Shown here: positions 1 to 9,219 of the stretch, in pieces | How the letters are laid out: each line of letters begins with the position of its first letter | Position numbering within the stretch: position 1 is the first letter of the stretch | Assembly (NCBI RefSeq): GCF_010730745.1 | Contig: NZ_AP022615.1 | Span: 4,278,001-4,342,000, forward strand | Source: Mycobacterium heidelbergense | GTDB lineage: Bacteria; Actinomycetota; Actinomycetes; Mycobacteriales; Mycobacteriaceae | Direction of reading: 5' to 3' | DNA: 64,000 nucleotides | Notes under the pieces: model-generated | The model's database searches: none | What the model saw: only the letters and a program-made list of their open reading frames with translations | What the model was told of the DNA's origin: nothing | Program-made: the position numbers and the translations under genes

Positions 1-1877
1 ACGCGGTGCTCGTCGACCATCTCATCCCGCCGATGGCGCGCGCCGAAACCTACGGCGACATCGCGCGTTTGGAGCAGCTGCTCGACGAGCACGCCAACGT
101 GGCCGCGCTGGATCCCGGCAAGCTGCCCGCCATCCGCCAGCAGATCTGGACGCTGATCCGGGCCGCCAAGATGGACCACGACCTGGGGCTGACCGAACGC
201 CCGGAAGAGGACGCGTTCGACGACATGATCCTGCACGTCGACGGCTGGCTGTGCGAGATCAAGGACGTCCAGATCCGCGACGGCCTGCACGTCCTGGGGC
301 AAAAGCCCACGGGGGAGGCCGAACTCGACCTCGTGCTGGCCATCCTGCGGGCCCGCCAGCTGTTCGGCGGAGAGCACGTCCTGCCCGGCCTGCGGCAGGC
401 GCTGGGCCTGGCCGAGGACGGCACCGACGAACGGTCCTCGGTCGACCGGGTCGAGGCCGCGGCCCGCAAGCTGGTCGCGGCGCTGCAGGCCACCGGCTGG
501 GATCCCGACGCGGCCGATCGGCTCACCGACGACGCCGACGTCGCGGCGGTGCTGCGCTTCGCTGCCACCGAGGTGGTGCCCCGGCTGGCCGGCACCGCCG
601 CCGAAATCGACCAGGTGTTAAGGGCGTTGGACGGCCGGTTCATTCCCGCCGGCCCGTCGGGCTCGCCGCTGCGCGGTCTGGTCAACGTGCTGCCCACCGG
701 GCGCAACTTCTACTCCGTCGACCCCAAGGCGGTGCCGTCCCGGCTGGCCTGGGAGGCCGGGACGGCGCTGGCGGATTCGCTGCTGACCCGCTACCGGAAC
801 GACCATGGCCGGTGGCCGCAATCGGTCGGCCTGTCGGTGTGGGGCACCTCGGCGATGCGCACCGCCGGCGACGACATCGCCGAAGTGCTTGCCCTGCTGG
901 GTGTTCGGCCGGTGTGGGACGACGCGTCGCGGCGGGTCGTAGGCCTGACGCCGATTCCGCTGGCAGAGCTGGGTCGCCCGCGCATCGACGTGACCGTACG
1001 GATCTCCGGGTTCTTCCGGGACGCCTTCCCACACGTGGTGACGATGCTCGACGACGCGGTGCGGCTGGTCGCCGACCTCGACGAATCCGCCGACGACAAT
1101 TACATCAGAGCGCACGCCCAGGCCGACCTGGCCCAGCATGGCGACCAACGCCGTTCCACCACAAGGATTTTCGGGTCGAAGCCGGGAACATATGGAGCCG
1201 GCCTGCTGCAGCTGATCGACAGCCGAAACTGGCGCGACGACGCCGACCTCGCGCAGGTGTACACCGCCTGGGGCGGGTTCGCCTACGGGCGCGACCTGGA
1301 CGGCCGGCCAGCAACCGATGATATGAACCGCCAGTACCGGCGGATCGCGGTGGCCGCCAAGAACACCGACACCCGCGAACACGACATCGCCGACTCCGAC
1401 GACTACTTCCAGTACCACGGCGGCATGGTCGCCACGGTGCGCGCGCTGACCGGCCAGGCGCCGGCCGCCTACATCGGCGACAACACCAGGCCCGACGCGA
1501 TCCGCACCCGCACCCTCTCCGAGGAGACCACCCGGGTGTTCCGCGCCCGCGTGGTCAATCCCCGTTGGATGGCGGCGATGCGCCGGCACGGCTACAAGGG
1601 CGCGTTCGAGATGGCGGCCACCGTCGACTACCTCTTCGGCTACGACGCCACCGCCGGGGTGATGGCCGACTGGATGTACGAACAACTCACCGAGCGCTAC
1701 GTGCTGGACCCGGAGAACCGCAAGTTCATGGCGGAATCCAACCCGTGGGCGCTGCACGGCATGGCAGAACGGCTGCTGGAGGCGGCCGGCCGCGGCATGT
1801 GGGCTGAGCCGCGACCGGAAACCCTCGACGGGCTGCGCCAAGCGCTGCTGGAATCCGAGGGCGACCTCGAGGGCTGA
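1..1877 (+). CDS. cobN: Cobaltochelatase large subunit CobN, C-terminal part
   Basis: CobN is the large subunit of the ATP-dependent aerobic cobaltochelatase, which inserts cobalt into hydrogenobyrinic acid a,c-diamide in cobalamin synthesis in the cytoplasm. The frame is open from the first bases of the window, so the true start lies upstream; about 624 residues are present, roughly half of the usual ~1200. The stretch reading RIFGSKPGTYGAGLLQLID followed by YTAWGGFAYGRD is typical of the CobN/BchH magnesium- and cobalt-chelatase H family. The GTG at position 6 is internal and should not be taken as a start. The next gene (F420/FMN-type oxidoreductase) follows on the same strand after 100 bp, the same order as Rv2062c-Rv2061c. 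Stop codon TGA ends at 1877. Confident about family and about the 5' truncation by the window edge. Confidence 0.95.
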   Translation, partial: AVLVDHLIPPMARAETYGDIARLEQLLDEHANVAALDPGKLPAIRQQIWTLIRAAKMDHDLGLTERPEEDAFDDMILHVDGWLCEIKDVQIRDGLHVLGQKPTGEAELDLVLAILRARQLFGGEHVLPGLRQALGLAEDGTDERSSVDRVEAAARKLVAALQATGWDPDAADRLTDDADVAAVLRFAATEVVPRLAGTAAEIDQVLRALDGRFIPAGPSGSPLRGLVNVLPTGRNFYSVDPKAVPSRLAWEAGTALADSLLTRYRNDHGRWPQSVGLSVWGTSAMRTAGDDIAEVLALLGVRPVWDDASRRVVGLTPIPLAELGRPRIDVTVRISGFFRDAFPHVVTMLDDAVRLVADLDESADDNYIRAHAQADLAQHGDQRRSTTRIFGSKPGTYGAGLLQLIDSRNWRDDADLAQVYTAWGGFAYGRDLDGRPATDDMNRQYRRIAVAAKNTDTREHDIADSDDYFQYHGGMVATVRALTGQAPAAYIGDNTRPDAIRTRTLSEETTRVFRARVVNPRWMAAMRRHGYKGAFEMAATVDYLFGYDATAGVMADWMYEQLTERYVLDPENRKFMAESNPWALHGMAERLLEAAGRGMWAEPRPETLDGLRQALLESEGDLEG

Positions 1878-1897
1878 CCCCGCCGACCCCGCCAACC

Positions 1898-1963
1898 CTC
1901 GCGAGCAGACGCGGAATCGCACGAAAGCGGACCGCGCAGTGCGATTCCGCGTCTGCTCGCGAG
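1898..1963. repeat. Perfect 25-bp inverted repeat with 16-nt loop
   Basis: Two perfectly complementary 25-nt arms (1898-1922 and 1939-1963) are separated by 16 nt. The arms contain the core GCAGACGCGGAATCGCAC. It lies 20 bp after the cobN stop and touches the -10-like box of the next gene. It could end cobN transcription (no T-run follows) or be a mobile or structural palindrome. I recall similar GCGAGCAGACGC-type intergenic palindromes in MAC genomes; that is memory, not a search. Confidence 0.8.
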
Positions 1964-1964
1964 G

Positions 1965-1970
1965 TAGGTT
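1965..1970 (+). promoter_or_regulatory. -10 box for a probable leaderless transcript
   Basis: TAGGTT fits the mycobacterial TANNNT -10 pattern and is followed by exactly 7 nt before the GTG at 1978. That spacing puts the transcription start at or next to the start codon, so the mRNA is probably leaderless. No Shine-Dalgarno sequence is needed or clearly present. The palindrome at 1898-1963 would occupy the -35 side. Confidence 0.45.
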
Positions 1971-1977
1971 GGCACCC

Positions 1978-2373
1978 GTGACGCCCACTTTCGCCGACCT
2001 CGCCAAGGCGCGATACATCCTGCTGACCACCTTCACCAAGGACGGCAAGCCCAAGCCAACCCCGATCTGGGCGGCCTTGGATAAAGAGCGCGGCGACCGG
2101 CTGCTGGTGATCACCGAGTCAAAGTCGTGGAAGGTCAAGCGGATCCGCAACACTCCCCGCGTGACGCTGGCCACCTGCACCATGGGCGGCCGCCCGACCA
2201 GTGAGGCCGTCGAGGGCACCGCCGCCATCCTCGACAAGTCGCAAACCGCCGCCGTCTACGACGCGATAGGCAGGCGGTACGGCATCGTCGGTAAGGTCTT
2301 CAACCTCGTCAGCAAGCTGCGCGGTGGCATGCACAACAACGTCGGCCTCGAACTCAAGGTGGCCCAACGCTAA
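1978..2373 (+). CDS. PPOX-class F420/FMN-dependent oxidoreductase (Rv2061c-like)
   Basis: A 131-residue single-domain protein of the split beta-barrel flavin/F420-binding family (pyridoxamine-phosphate-oxidase-like). Features seen: the N-terminal segment KPTPIWAALD, the ITESKSWKVKRIRNTPRVTLATC block typical of F420H2-dependent reductases, and a C-terminal region ending NVGLELKVAQR. By family it would be a cytoplasmic cofactor-dependent reductase; the substrate cannot be read from the sequence. GTG at 1978 is preferred because it starts the conserved domain directly and sits 7 nt after a -10-like box. The longer in-frame reading from 1939 runs back through the intergenic palindrome and is unlikely. 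Position after cobN matches Rv2061c. It converges on the dienelactone hydrolase gene, with 12 bp between stop codons. Confidence 0.85.
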   Translation: MTPTFADLAKARYILLTTFTKDGKPKPTPIWAALDKERGDRLLVITESKSWKVKRIRNTPRVTLATCTMGGRPTSEAVEGTAAILDKSQTAAVYDAIGRRYGIVGKVFNLVSKLRGGMHNNVGLELKVAQR

Positions 2374-2385
2374 CGCTTCGACGCA

Positions 2386-3087
2386 TCACCCCCCGGCCGC
2401 CAGGTGCTCGCCGAAGAACGCGAAGACCCGGTTCCACGCGTCGTCGGTGGCGGCCCGGTCATAGCCGAAACCCGTGATGCGCAGCAACGGCTGGGCGGGA
2501 AGCGTGTTCGCGAAGCTGTGCCCGGCGCCGGGGTAGACCTTGATGTCGGCGGTGATCTGCTTGGCCGCGGTCACTTCGCGCAGCCGGTCGGTCGCGCCCC
2601 TGCCCATCGGGTCACGGGCGCCGAAGCTGGCCACGATCGGGCACGCACCCTCCAGGGTCTCGCTGAGGTTGCGGGGCAGGGGAGTGCCGTAGAAGGGTGC
2701 GGAGGCGCCAAAACCCTTGGGCGACATGATGAGCGCGAACTGGCCGCCCATGCAGAAGCCGGCGATGCCGACGGGGCCGGAGCACTCCGGCATCCCCCGC
2801 AGGTGGTCGCGGGCGGCCAGGATGTCGTCAAGGGCGCGGCCCCGCTGGGTCATCAGCTCGCGCATGACCCTGGTGATGCAGCGGATGCGGCCGCCCCGGG
2901 AGTACATGTTCGGGGTGAGCGCCACGTAGCCGGCCCGGGCGATGCGGTCGTTGATCGCCTCCTTGTCGCGGCCGTAACCGATCGCGTCGTGGATCACCAC
3001 CACACCCGGCCACGGGCCCTGTCCCTCGGGAAGGTTCAGCAGCGCGTCGATCGGTCCGTCGGGGGTGTCGATCTGAATCGTCGTCAT
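2386..3087 (-). CDS. Dienelactone hydrolase family protein
   Basis: A 233-residue alpha/beta hydrolase of the dienelactone hydrolase family. The Cys-Asp-His triad is visible: the nucleophile in GFCMGG, Asp in FGARDPMGRG and His in GAGHSFAN. This family opens lactone or ester rings of small aromatic-derived compounds, and many actinobacterial members have unknown substrates. The ATG at 3087 gives the normal N-terminus MTTIQIDTPDGPIDALL; the upstream in-frame start at 3111 adds only eight residues that do not look conserved. Order (cobN, Rv2061c, this gene, fxsA) matches Rv2054. It is transcribed divergently from fxsA and convergently with the preceding gene. The protein lacks a signal peptide, so it should be cytoplasmic. 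Confidence 0.9.
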   Translation of the reverse strand: MTTIQIDTPDGPIDALLNLPEGQGPWPGVVVIHDAIGYGRDKEAINDRIARAGYVALTPNMYSRGGRIRCITRVMRELMTQRGRALDDILAARDHLRGMPECSGPVGIAGFCMGGQFALIMSPKGFGASAPFYGTPLPRNLSETLEGACPIVASFGARDPMGRGATDRLREVTAAKQITADIKVYPGAGHSFANTLPAQPLLRITGFGYDRAATDDAWNRVFAFFGEHLAAGG

Positions 3088-3160
3088 AGCGTCATCTAAC
3101 TGCAGCCGCACCGGGCGCCACCAGGGGAACTCGAGCGGGGCCCGCGGACGTTGGCGTCAC

Positions 3161-3646
3161 ATGTTGTCGCGGCTTTTGCTGGTCTACGCCGTGGTCGAGC
3201 TCGCGGTGATCTTCGCGCTGGTCTCGACCATCGGGTGGGGCTGGACGTTGCTGGCGTTGCTGGTCACCTTCCTGCTCGGGTGGGGCTTGGTGGCCCCGCT
3301 GGCGGGCTCGCATCTCATTCGCCAGATCGGGCGATTGCGCTCCGGCCGCACCGAACCGCGAGACGCCGTCAACGACGGCGCGCTGATGACGCTGGCCACC
3401 GTCCTTGTCCTCGTTCCCGGCTTGGTCACCACGGTGACGGGGCTGTTGCTGCTGGTTCCGCCGATACGGTCCGTCGCCGGCCCCGGATTGGCCACCATCG
3501 GCATCCGCGCGTTGCGGCGCCGCGCGCCGCTGATCACCGACACGACCGATGGCCGCGACTACATCGACGGCGAGGTCATCGACGTCAGGGACTTCGACCC
3601 GCCCGCCGTGCCGAACGATCCGCTGCGCGGTGGGTCCCACACGTAG
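3161..3646 (+). CDS. fxsA: FxsA family membrane protein
   Basis: 161 residues. The first half holds closely spaced hydrophobic segments (about residues 4-25, 26-46 and 74-100), followed by a charged cytoplasmic tail rich in Asp and Arg. This pattern and the phage-exclusion FxsA-like core (GWGWTLLALL, then LATVLVLVPGLVT) identify the FxsA/YtfL-type family; in E. coli FxsA overproduction relieves F-exclusion of phage T7, but the mycobacterial role is unknown. The ATG at 3161 is followed immediately by the first membrane segment. The gene is followed 10 bp later by the amidohydrolase on the same strand, and the order equals Rv2053c-Rv2052c. Confidence 0.85.
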   Translation: MLSRLLLVYAVVELAVIFALVSTIGWGWTLLALLVTFLLGWGLVAPLAGSHLIRQIGRLRSGRTEPRDAVNDGALMTLATVLVLVPGLVTTVTGLLLLVPPIRSVAGPGLATIGIRALRRRAPLITDTTDGRDYIDGEVIDVRDFDPPAVPNDPLRGGSHT

Positions 3647-3649
3647 TTT
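3644..3649 (+). promoter_or_regulatory. -10-like box overlapping the fxsA stop codon
   Basis: TAGTTT, whose first three bases are the fxsA stop, is followed by 6 nt and then the GTG of the amidohydrolase gene. This is the spacing of a leaderless mycobacterial promoter. The amidohydrolase may therefore have its own promoter in addition to read-through from fxsA. Confidence 0.35.
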
Positions 3650-3655
3650 TGGCCT

Positions 3656-5260
3656 GTGAGCGACATCCCCACCACGCTGCTGGTCAACGGCCGCGTGCAC
3701 AGCCCCACCCACCCCGACGCGACCGCCATGGCCGTCCGCGGCGGCGTCGTCGCGTGGCTGGGCAGCGACGAGGTCGGCCGCGGCCAGTTCCCGGGCGCCG
3801 TCGTCGAGGATCTGGACGGCGGCTTCGTGGCGCCGGGATTCGTCGACAGCCACATCCACGTGACCGCGACCGGCCTGACGCTCAGCGGCCTCGACCTGCG
3901 ACCGGCCACGTCGCGCGCGCAGTGCGTTCGGATGGTGGCCGACTACGCGGCCACCCACCCGGCCCAGCCGGTGTGGGGGCATGGCTGGGACGAATCGTCG
4001 TGGCCCGAGAACGCCCCGCCGACCACCGCCGACCTGGATGCTGTCCTCGGCGACCGGCCCGCCTACCTGGCCCGCATCGACGTCCACTCCGCGCTGGCCT
4101 CGACGGGCCTGCGACGGCTGGTCCCAGATTTACCCGCGGCGGCCGGTTTCGCCCCTGACCGGCCGCTGGTCGGCGACGCCCACCACCTGGTCCGCGCCGT
4201 CGCCCGCGACCTGCTGACGGCCGAACAGCTGGCCGCCGCCCGGACCGCGGCGCTGCAGGCCGCCGCCGCGGCCGGCATCGTCGCGGTGCACGAATGCGCC
4301 GGCCCGGAGATCGGCGGGCTGGACGACTGGTTGCGGCTGCGTGCCCTCGATCACGGCGTCGAGGTGATCGGCTACTGGGGCCAGGCGGTGACCACGCCCG
4401 CACAGGCCCGCGCGTTGATGGACGAGACGGGGGCGCGCGGCCTGGCCGGCGACCTGTTCGTCGACGGGGCGCTCGGGTCGCGCACCGCCTGGCTGCACGA
4501 GCCGTACGCCGACGCCCCGGACCGCGCCGGCACCCGCTACCTGGACACCGACGCCATCGAAGCCCACGTGCGGGCGTGCACCGAGGCGGAGGTCACCGCG
4601 GGTTTCCACGTCATCGGCGATGCCGCGGTCTCGGCGGCGGTCGACGCCGTCGAACGGGTCGTCGCGGGCCTCGGGGTGGCCGCGGTCGCCCGCTGCGGGC
4701 ATCGCCTCGAGCACGTCGAGATGATCACCGCCGAGCAGGCCGGGAAGCTGGGCGCGTGGGGCGTCATCGCCAGCGTGCAGCCGAACTTCGACGCGCTGTG
4801 GGGCGGCGCCGACGGCATGTACGCGCGGCGACTCGGCGCCAAACGAGGCGGTCAACTCAACCCGCTTGCGCTGTTAGCATCCCAAGGCGTGCCCCTCGCG
4901 CTCGGATCCGACGCCCCGGTCACGGGCCTCGACCCGTGGGCCGGCGTGCGCGCGGCGGTCAATCACCACACCCCCGGCAGCGCCCTCTCGGCGCGCGCCG
5001 CGTTCGCCGCCGCCACCCGCGGCGGCTGGCGGGCGAGCGGTGTCCGCGACGGCCGGGCGGGGACCCTGGTGCCCGGCGCGCCGGCCTCCTATGCCGTGTG
5101 GGACGCCGGCGCCCTGGACGTCCACCCGCCCCGCGACGCTGTCCAGCGCTGGTCCACCGATCCCCGTTCCCGGGTGCCCGCCCTGCCGCGCCTGGGCCCG
5201 GCCGACGCCTTGCCGCGTTGCCGTCGAACCGTGCATCGAGGCGCGGTCATCCATGGCTAG
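3656..5260 (+). CDS. YtcJ-like metal-dependent amidohydrolase (Rv2052c-like)
   Basis: A 534-residue amidohydrolase-superfamily enzyme. The metal-binding HxH motif is in GFVDSHIHV (His66, His68), and a later His lies in HRLEHVEM; the C-terminal GSDAPV carries the conserved Asp of the superfamily. Members of the YtcJ/LAF3-like branch hydrolyse C-N bonds of unidentified substrates using one or two zinc ions. GTG at 3656 is chosen for its -10 spacing and because [14 protein letters not shown] begins the beta-sandwich normally seen at the N-terminus. The last 8 bp overlap the start of lnt, so the two are probably translationally coupled. Position matches Rv2052c just before ppm1 in M. tuberculosis. 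Substrate is unknown. Confidence 0.85.
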   Translation: MSDIPTTLLVNGRVHSPTHPDATAMAVRGGVVAWLGSDEVGRGQFPGAVVEDLDGGFVAPGFVDSHIHVTATGLTLSGLDLRPATSRAQCVRMVADYAATHPAQPVWGHGWDESSWPENAPPTTADLDAVLGDRPAYLARIDVHSALASTGLRRLVPDLPAAAGFAPDRPLVGDAHHLVRAVARDLLTAEQLAAARTAALQAAAAAGIVAVHECAGPEIGGLDDWLRLRALDHGVEVIGYWGQAVTTPAQARALMDETGARGLAGDLFVDGALGSRTAWLHEPYADAPDRAGTRYLDTDAIEAHVRACTEAEVTAGFHVIGDAAVSAAVDAVERVVAGLGVAAVARCGHRLEHVEMITAEQAGKLGAWGVIASVQPNFDALWGGADGMYARRLGAKRGGQLNPLALLASQGVPLALGSDAPVTGLDPWAGVRAAVNHHTPGSALSARAAFAAATRGGWRASGVRDGRAGTLVPGAPASYAVWDAGALDVHPPRDAVQRWSTDPRSRVPALPRLGPADALPRCRRTVHRGAVIHG

Positions 5261-7205
5261 GAGATGGTTCGGCCGGAAGGAGCGCCCCGACCAGCTCCCC
5301 GAGGACGCCCCGGCGGCCGAGGACCCCGCCGAGGTCCAAGCCGAGCCGGAGCCCGACGAGGCCGCCGAGCTGAAGCCCGAGGACCCCGAGCCAGAAGAGG
5401 CCGAGCCCGAACCCGACGAGGCCGCCGAGCCGGAGCCCGGACCGGAAGCGCCCGATGTTCCCGGCCTGGCCGGTCGGCTGGGCGCCGTCACGCGCCGGGC
5501 GGGGGCGGGGCTGGCCGCGGCGGTGATCGCCCGGCTGCCCGCGGTCCGGGCCGCGATGCTGCCGCGACTGCCACGGCTCGTGCTCGCCATCGTCGGCGGC
5601 CTGCTGCTGTTCGCCAGCTTCCCGTCGCTGAACTGGTGGTGGGCCGCCGTCGCCGCCGCCGCGCTGCTGGCGTGGGTGCTGACGCGTCCCGCCACGACAC
5701 CGGCGGGTGGCCTCGGTTATGGGTTCCTGTTCGGGCTGGCGTTCTATCTGCCGCTGCTGCCGTGGGTCAGCAATCTGGTGGGCGCCATGCCCTGGCTGGT
5801 GTTGGCGGCGACGTGCGCGCTCTTCCCCGGGCTCTTCGGCCTGTGCGCCGTCATCGTGCGACGGCTGCCCGGCTGGCCGATCTGGTTCGCGTTCGTGTGG
5901 GCGGCCCAGGAGTGGTTGAAGTCGATCTTCCCGTTCGGCGGCTTCCCCTGGGGGTCGGTGGCGTTCGGTCAGACGCAGGGCCCGTTCTTGCCGTTGGTCC
6001 AGCTCGGGGGCGTCGCGCTGCTTTCCACGGCGATCATGCTGGTGGGCTTCAGCGCGGCCGCGATCGAGCTGGAGATCGTGACGTGGTGGAAATCCGGCAC
6101 CAGCAAGGAAGCCAAGCAGGCCGGCCCGCCGCCCGCCGTGGTGCTGCCGGGCGCCTGCATCTGCCTGGTGCTGCTCGCCGCCGTCGTCGTCTGGCCGCAG
6201 GTCCGGCATGCCGGCGCGGGATCGGGCGGCGAATCGACGGTCACCATCGCGGCGGTGCAAGGCAACGTGCCGCGGCTGGGCCTGGACTTCAACGCGCAAC
6301 GGCGGGCGGTGCTCGACAACCACGTCCGCGAGACGCTGCGGCTGGCGGAGGACGTCCGCGCGGGCGTCGCCCCACAGCCCCAATTCGTGATCTGGCCGGA
6401 AGACTCGTCGGACATCGACCCGCTCGTCAACGCCGACGCCGCCGAGCAGATCGCGCGCGCCGTCGCCGCGATCGGCGCGCCGATACTGGTCGGCACCGTG
6501 CTCGACGTGCCCGGCCCGACGCCGGACACCTCCCGATACACCAACACCGTCATCGTGTGGAACCCGGTCACCGGGCCGGCGGACCGCCACGACAAGGAAA
6601 TCGTGCAGCCGTTCGGTGAGTACCTCCCGATGCCGTGGCTGTTCAAGCATCTCTCCGGGTATGCGGACCGGGCCGGCAACATGGTGCCCGGCAAAAGCAG
6701 CGACGTGGTGCACATCGCCGGGGTGCCGGTCGGGGTGTCCACCTGCTGGGAAGTGATCTTCGACCGCGGCCCCCGAAAAGCGGTCCGCAACGGCGCCCAG
6801 TTGCTGGCCGTGCCCAGCAACAACGCCACCTTCAACAAGACCATGAGCGAACAACAGCTGGCGTTCGCCAAGGTCAGGGCGGTGGAGCACGACCGATACG
6901 TCGTGGTTGCCGGCACCACCGGGATCAGCGCGGTGATCGCGCCAGACGGCGCCGAGTTGGTGCGCACGGACTTCTTCCGGCCCGCCTACCTGGACATCCA
7001 GGTGCGCCTGAGAACGAAGCTGACGCCAGCAACCCGCTGGGGTCCGATCGTGCAGTGGATCCTGGTTGGGGCGGCAGCGGCGGCCATCCTGGCCGGGATA
7101 CGGCACAATGGGTGGTTCCCGCGTCCCATTCGCCGCAGGCCCGCGCCCAGGCCCGACGAGGGCGGCCGACGACCTTATTTCGGGCGACACAGAGGAGCTA
7201 CATGA
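5253..7205 (+). CDS. lnt: Apolipoprotein N-acyltransferase Lnt
   Basis: 650 residues. It transfers a fatty acyl chain to the N-terminal cysteine of diacylated lipoproteins at the membrane. Residues ~1-75 are a low-complexity acidic Pro/Glu region with an EPEPDEAAE motif repeated; residues ~110-330 form a series of membrane helices; residues ~340-610 are the nitrilase (CN-hydrolase) domain, with the Glu-Lys-Cys triad at Glu383 (WPEDSS), Lys448 ([12 protein letters not shown]) and Cys498 (STCWEVIF). The ATG at 5253 gives [10 protein letters not shown]; the longer frame from 5040 only reads out of frame through the upstream gene. It overlaps ppm1 by ATGA (7202-7205). In M. tuberculosis the two are one polypeptide, so this is the unfused arrangement seen in other mycobacteria. 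Confidence 0.93.
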   Translation: MARRWFGRKERPDQLPEDAPAAEDPAEVQAEPEPDEAAELKPEDPEPEEAEPEPDEAAEPEPGPEAPDVPGLAGRLGAVTRRAGAGLAAAVIARLPAVRAAMLPRLPRLVLAIVGGLLLFASFPSLNWWWAAVAAAALLAWVLTRPATTPAGGLGYGFLFGLAFYLPLLPWVSNLVGAMPWLVLAATCALFPGLFGLCAVIVRRLPGWPIWFAFVWAAQEWLKSIFPFGGFPWGSVAFGQTQGPFLPLVQLGGVALLSTAIMLVGFSAAAIELEIVTWWKSGTSKEAKQAGPPPAVVLPGACICLVLLAAVVVWPQVRHAGAGSGGESTVTIAAVQGNVPRLGLDFNAQRRAVLDNHVRETLRLAEDVRAGVAPQPQFVIWPEDSSDIDPLVNADAAEQIARAVAAIGAPILVGTVLDVPGPTPDTSRYTNTVIVWNPVTGPADRHDKEIVQPFGEYLPMPWLFKHLSGYADRAGNMVPGKSSDVVHIAGVPVGVSTCWEVIFDRGPRKAVRNGAQLLAVPSNNATFNKTMSEQQLAFAKVRAVEHDRYVVVAGTTGISAVIAPDGAELVRTDFFRPAYLDIQVRLRTKLTPATRWGPIVQWILVGAAAAAILAGIRHNGWFPRPIRRRPAPRPDEGGRRPYFGRHRGAT

Positions 7206-7996
7206 CCACCGGCCAGCAGGCGCCCCGGGTCCCGGGCAAACGCCCCAGCGATCGCGTCCTGGTGATCATCCCGACGTTCAACGAGCGGGAGAACCTGCCG
7301 GTGATCCACCGGCGGTTGAAAGACGCGTGCCCCGATGTGCATCTGCTCGTCGTCGACGACAGCAGCCCCGACGGCACCGGCCTGCTCGCCGACGAGCTGG
7401 CGGCGGCCGACCCCGGTCGCACCCACGTGATGCACCGCACCGCCAAGGACGGCCTGGGCGCGGCGTACCTGGCGGGTTTCGCCTGGGGCCTGAGTCGCGA
7501 CTACTCGGTGCTCGTCGAGATGGACGCCGACGGCAGCCACGCGCCCGAACAACTACACCGCCTGCTGGACGCCGTCGACGCCGGGGCCGACCTGGCCATC
7601 GGTTCCCGTTACGTCGACGGGGGCACGGTGCGAAATTGGCCATGGCGGCGTCTGGCCCTGTCCAAGACGGCCAACACCTATTCGCGGGTGGCGCTCGGCA
7701 TCGGCGTCCACGACATCACCGCCGGCTACCGCGCCTACCGCCGCGAGGTGCTCGAGGCGATCGATCTCGACGGCGTGGACTCCAAGGGCTACTGCTTCCA
7801 GATCGACCTGACCTGGCGCACCGTTTGCAACGGTTTCGCCATCGTTGAGGTGCCGATCACGTTCACCGAGCGCGAACTCGGCGTCTCCAAAATGAGCGGC
7901 TCCAACATTCGCGAGGCGCTGGTCAAAGTCACTCGATGGGGCATCGAGGGCCGCAAGACGCGGACGCGCGCCACGCGGGCCGACGACCGCGCTTGA
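7202..7996 (+). CDS. ppm1: Polyprenol monophosphomannose synthase Ppm1
   Basis: 264 residues, a GT-A fold family-2 glycosyltransferase. It moves mannose from GDP-mannose to polyprenyl phosphate, supplying the mannose donor for lipomannan, lipoarabinomannan and protein mannosylation on the outer face of the membrane. Seen: the N-terminal nucleotide-binding segment [24 protein letters not shown], and the metal-binding DAD motif in [11 protein letters not shown]; no transmembrane helices, so membrane attachment probably goes through Lnt, as described for split mycobacterial pairs. The ATG shares ATGA with the lnt stop, so the start is secure. A phosphopolyketide-producing pks12 lies two genes downstream; a link with mannosyl phosphomycoketide synthesis is a reasonable inference only. 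Confidence 0.93.
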   Translation: MTTGQQAPRVPGKRPSDRVLVIIPTFNERENLPVIHRRLKDACPDVHLLVVDDSSPDGTGLLADELAAADPGRTHVMHRTAKDGLGAAYLAGFAWGLSRDYSVLVEMDADGSHAPEQLHRLLDAVDAGADLAIGSRYVDGGTVRNWPWRRLALSKTANTYSRVALGIGVHDITAGYRAYRREVLEAIDLDGVDSKGYCFQIDLTWRTVCNGFAIVEVPITFTERELGVSKMSGSNIREALVKVTRWGIEGRKTRTRATRADDRA

Positions 7997-8008
7997 CCCC
8001 GTCCCGGT

Positions 8009-8344
8009 TCAGCCGCGGCGGCGGGACCTGATGATCTCGAGGCGCTCCTTGAGCAGCTCGTCAAGTTCCTCGACCGTCCGGCGCTCCAGCAACATATCCC
8101 AGTGCGTGCGCGGTGGCTTCACCTTTTTCGGCTCGGGCAGGTCGCCCTCGATCAGGGTGCCCTCCATCCCGTTGCGACACAGCCAGGTGCCCGGGATGTC
8201 AGCGTCGTCGGCGAAGGGGACCTCGAACTCCTCGCCGTTGTCGGTGCGGTACCGCGCGATCTGGCGCGGCGCGAGGTCATGGTTGCGGTCGGTCTCGTAG
8301 CTCACGGCGCCGAGGCGACTGCCTCTCAGGACGCGATCGGCCAT
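8009..8344 (-). CDS. rbpA: RNA polymerase-binding protein RbpA
   Basis: 111 residues, the usual length. RbpA is an actinobacterial transcription factor that binds the sigma-A/sigma-B region 2 and the RNA polymerase core and stabilises the open promoter complex. The sequence from MADRVLRGSRLG to the C-terminal sigma-interaction helix (LLERRTVEELDELLKERL) is characteristic. A good ribosome site AAGGAG lies 7 nt before the ATG at 8344. It converges with ppm1 (12 bp apart) and diverges from the small zinc-ribbon gene, as for Rv2050. The upstream region 8345-8501 must contain its promoter; I could not assign boxes with confidence. Confidence 0.97.
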   Translation of the reverse strand: MADRVLRGSRLGAVSYETDRNHDLAPRQIARYRTDNGEEFEVPFADDADIPGTWLCRNGMEGTLIEGDLPEPKKVKPPRTHWDMLLERRTVEELDELLKERLEIIRSRRRG

Positions 8345-8501
8345 GCTGCTACTCCTTTAGATCTTCTGGGCTGTCGTGCGGTTCTGTCCGTTTAGCGAAC
8401 GTTATGGCGGTGTGCGTAGTTCCCGGGTCGACGCGCGGCTACGCGACGCGACCATTCATGATACCGGGATCGTGAAACGCCGCGGACTAAAGTCGGCAGA
8501 C

Positions 8502-8852
8502 GTGACCCGCCGTGCCCGCCCCCAGCCGTGCCGTTGGTGCGGTCGAGACGTGGCCGACGCCGGAATGGGCCGCCGCCGCCAGTACTGCCGGCAGTCGTGC
8601 CGGCAGCGCGCCTACGAGCAGCGTGCGTCGTTGAACCGGGGCGAGGCCGGGGCCCTGCCGGCGGACGCGGTGGTGTTGTCGGCCGACGATGCGGCCGACC
8701 TGGCGGACCGCGTGTACCAGGTGCGATGTGCGGCGGAGGATGTCGCCACGGCGCTCGACGAGGGAGCGGGCGCGACCGAACTGCGCGACCTGTGCGACGT
8801 GCTGATCCGGGCCGCCCGCGCCGCCGATGGCTGGCGCCGAGCGGGTGTCTAA
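8502..8852 (+). CDS. Small CxxC zinc-ribbon-like protein (Rv2049c position)
   Basis: About 116 residues from the GTG at 8502. Residues 10-33 carry C-x2-C and C-x3-C pairs (CRWCGRDV, then QYCRQSCRQRAYEQR), a pattern of a small zinc ribbon with a basic helix, suggesting DNA or RNA binding. The C-terminal half is Ala/Asp-rich and helical. It lies between rbpA and pks12 where M. tuberculosis has Rv2049c, also of unknown function. Other in-frame starts are GTG 8472 and the 8376 codon; I prefer 8502 because upstream residues show no domain character. No clear ribosome site. Function is not known; the family call is from the cysteine spacing only. Confidence 0.6.
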   Translation: MTRRARPQPCRWCGRDVADAGMGRRRQYCRQSCRQRAYEQRASLNRGEAGALPADAVVLSADDAADLADRVYQVRCAAEDVATALDEGAGATELRDLCDVLIRAARAADGWRRAGV

Positions 8853-9219
8853 CCTTTGTCTAACCCGTCCCCGACCACCACCGATGGATAGCCGGGTACA
8901 GTCGCGCCATGGACGACGCGCCGTGTGCGGGGGGACGATGTGGCGCGGGCGCGTCGGGGCGCAGGATCACGCCCCCGTTGCCTCCCGCGCCGGGTCGAAG
9001 CCCGTCCTCGCGCGGCGGCCGGGAGCATCGGACGTTTTGAAATCCTGCCGGAGTTGGCCATACTCACCAGCGACATTCTTGGGTCGGAGAGCCGCACGAC
9101 GCTGGTCGGAAAAACTACACGGGTCGACGAAACTACGAGGCCGCCGCGTGCGGCAACTTCGGTGACTCGGCGACAGCCCGCATCCGGCGGTTAAACGGCC
9201 AAACGTTAGGCGAGGGTTA
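8853..9219. other. Intergenic region upstream of pks12
   Basis: 367 bp with no convincing gene; short frames here have no start/ribosome-site support and no recognisable domain. It must include the pks12 promoter. The end of the region (9205-9219) has a GGCGAGGG purine-rich stretch acting as the ribosome site. I see no clear -10/-35 pair, repeat or terminator. Confidence 0.5.

Noticed and set aside
5312..5455. Proline/glutamate DNA repeat near the lnt start
   Set aside because: Codes for the acidic low-complexity N-terminus of Lnt; no sign of a CRISPR or regulatory repeat.
5872..7190. Long minus-strand frame over lnt
   Set aside because: Low-complexity, no start or domain support, antisense to the lnt active-site region.
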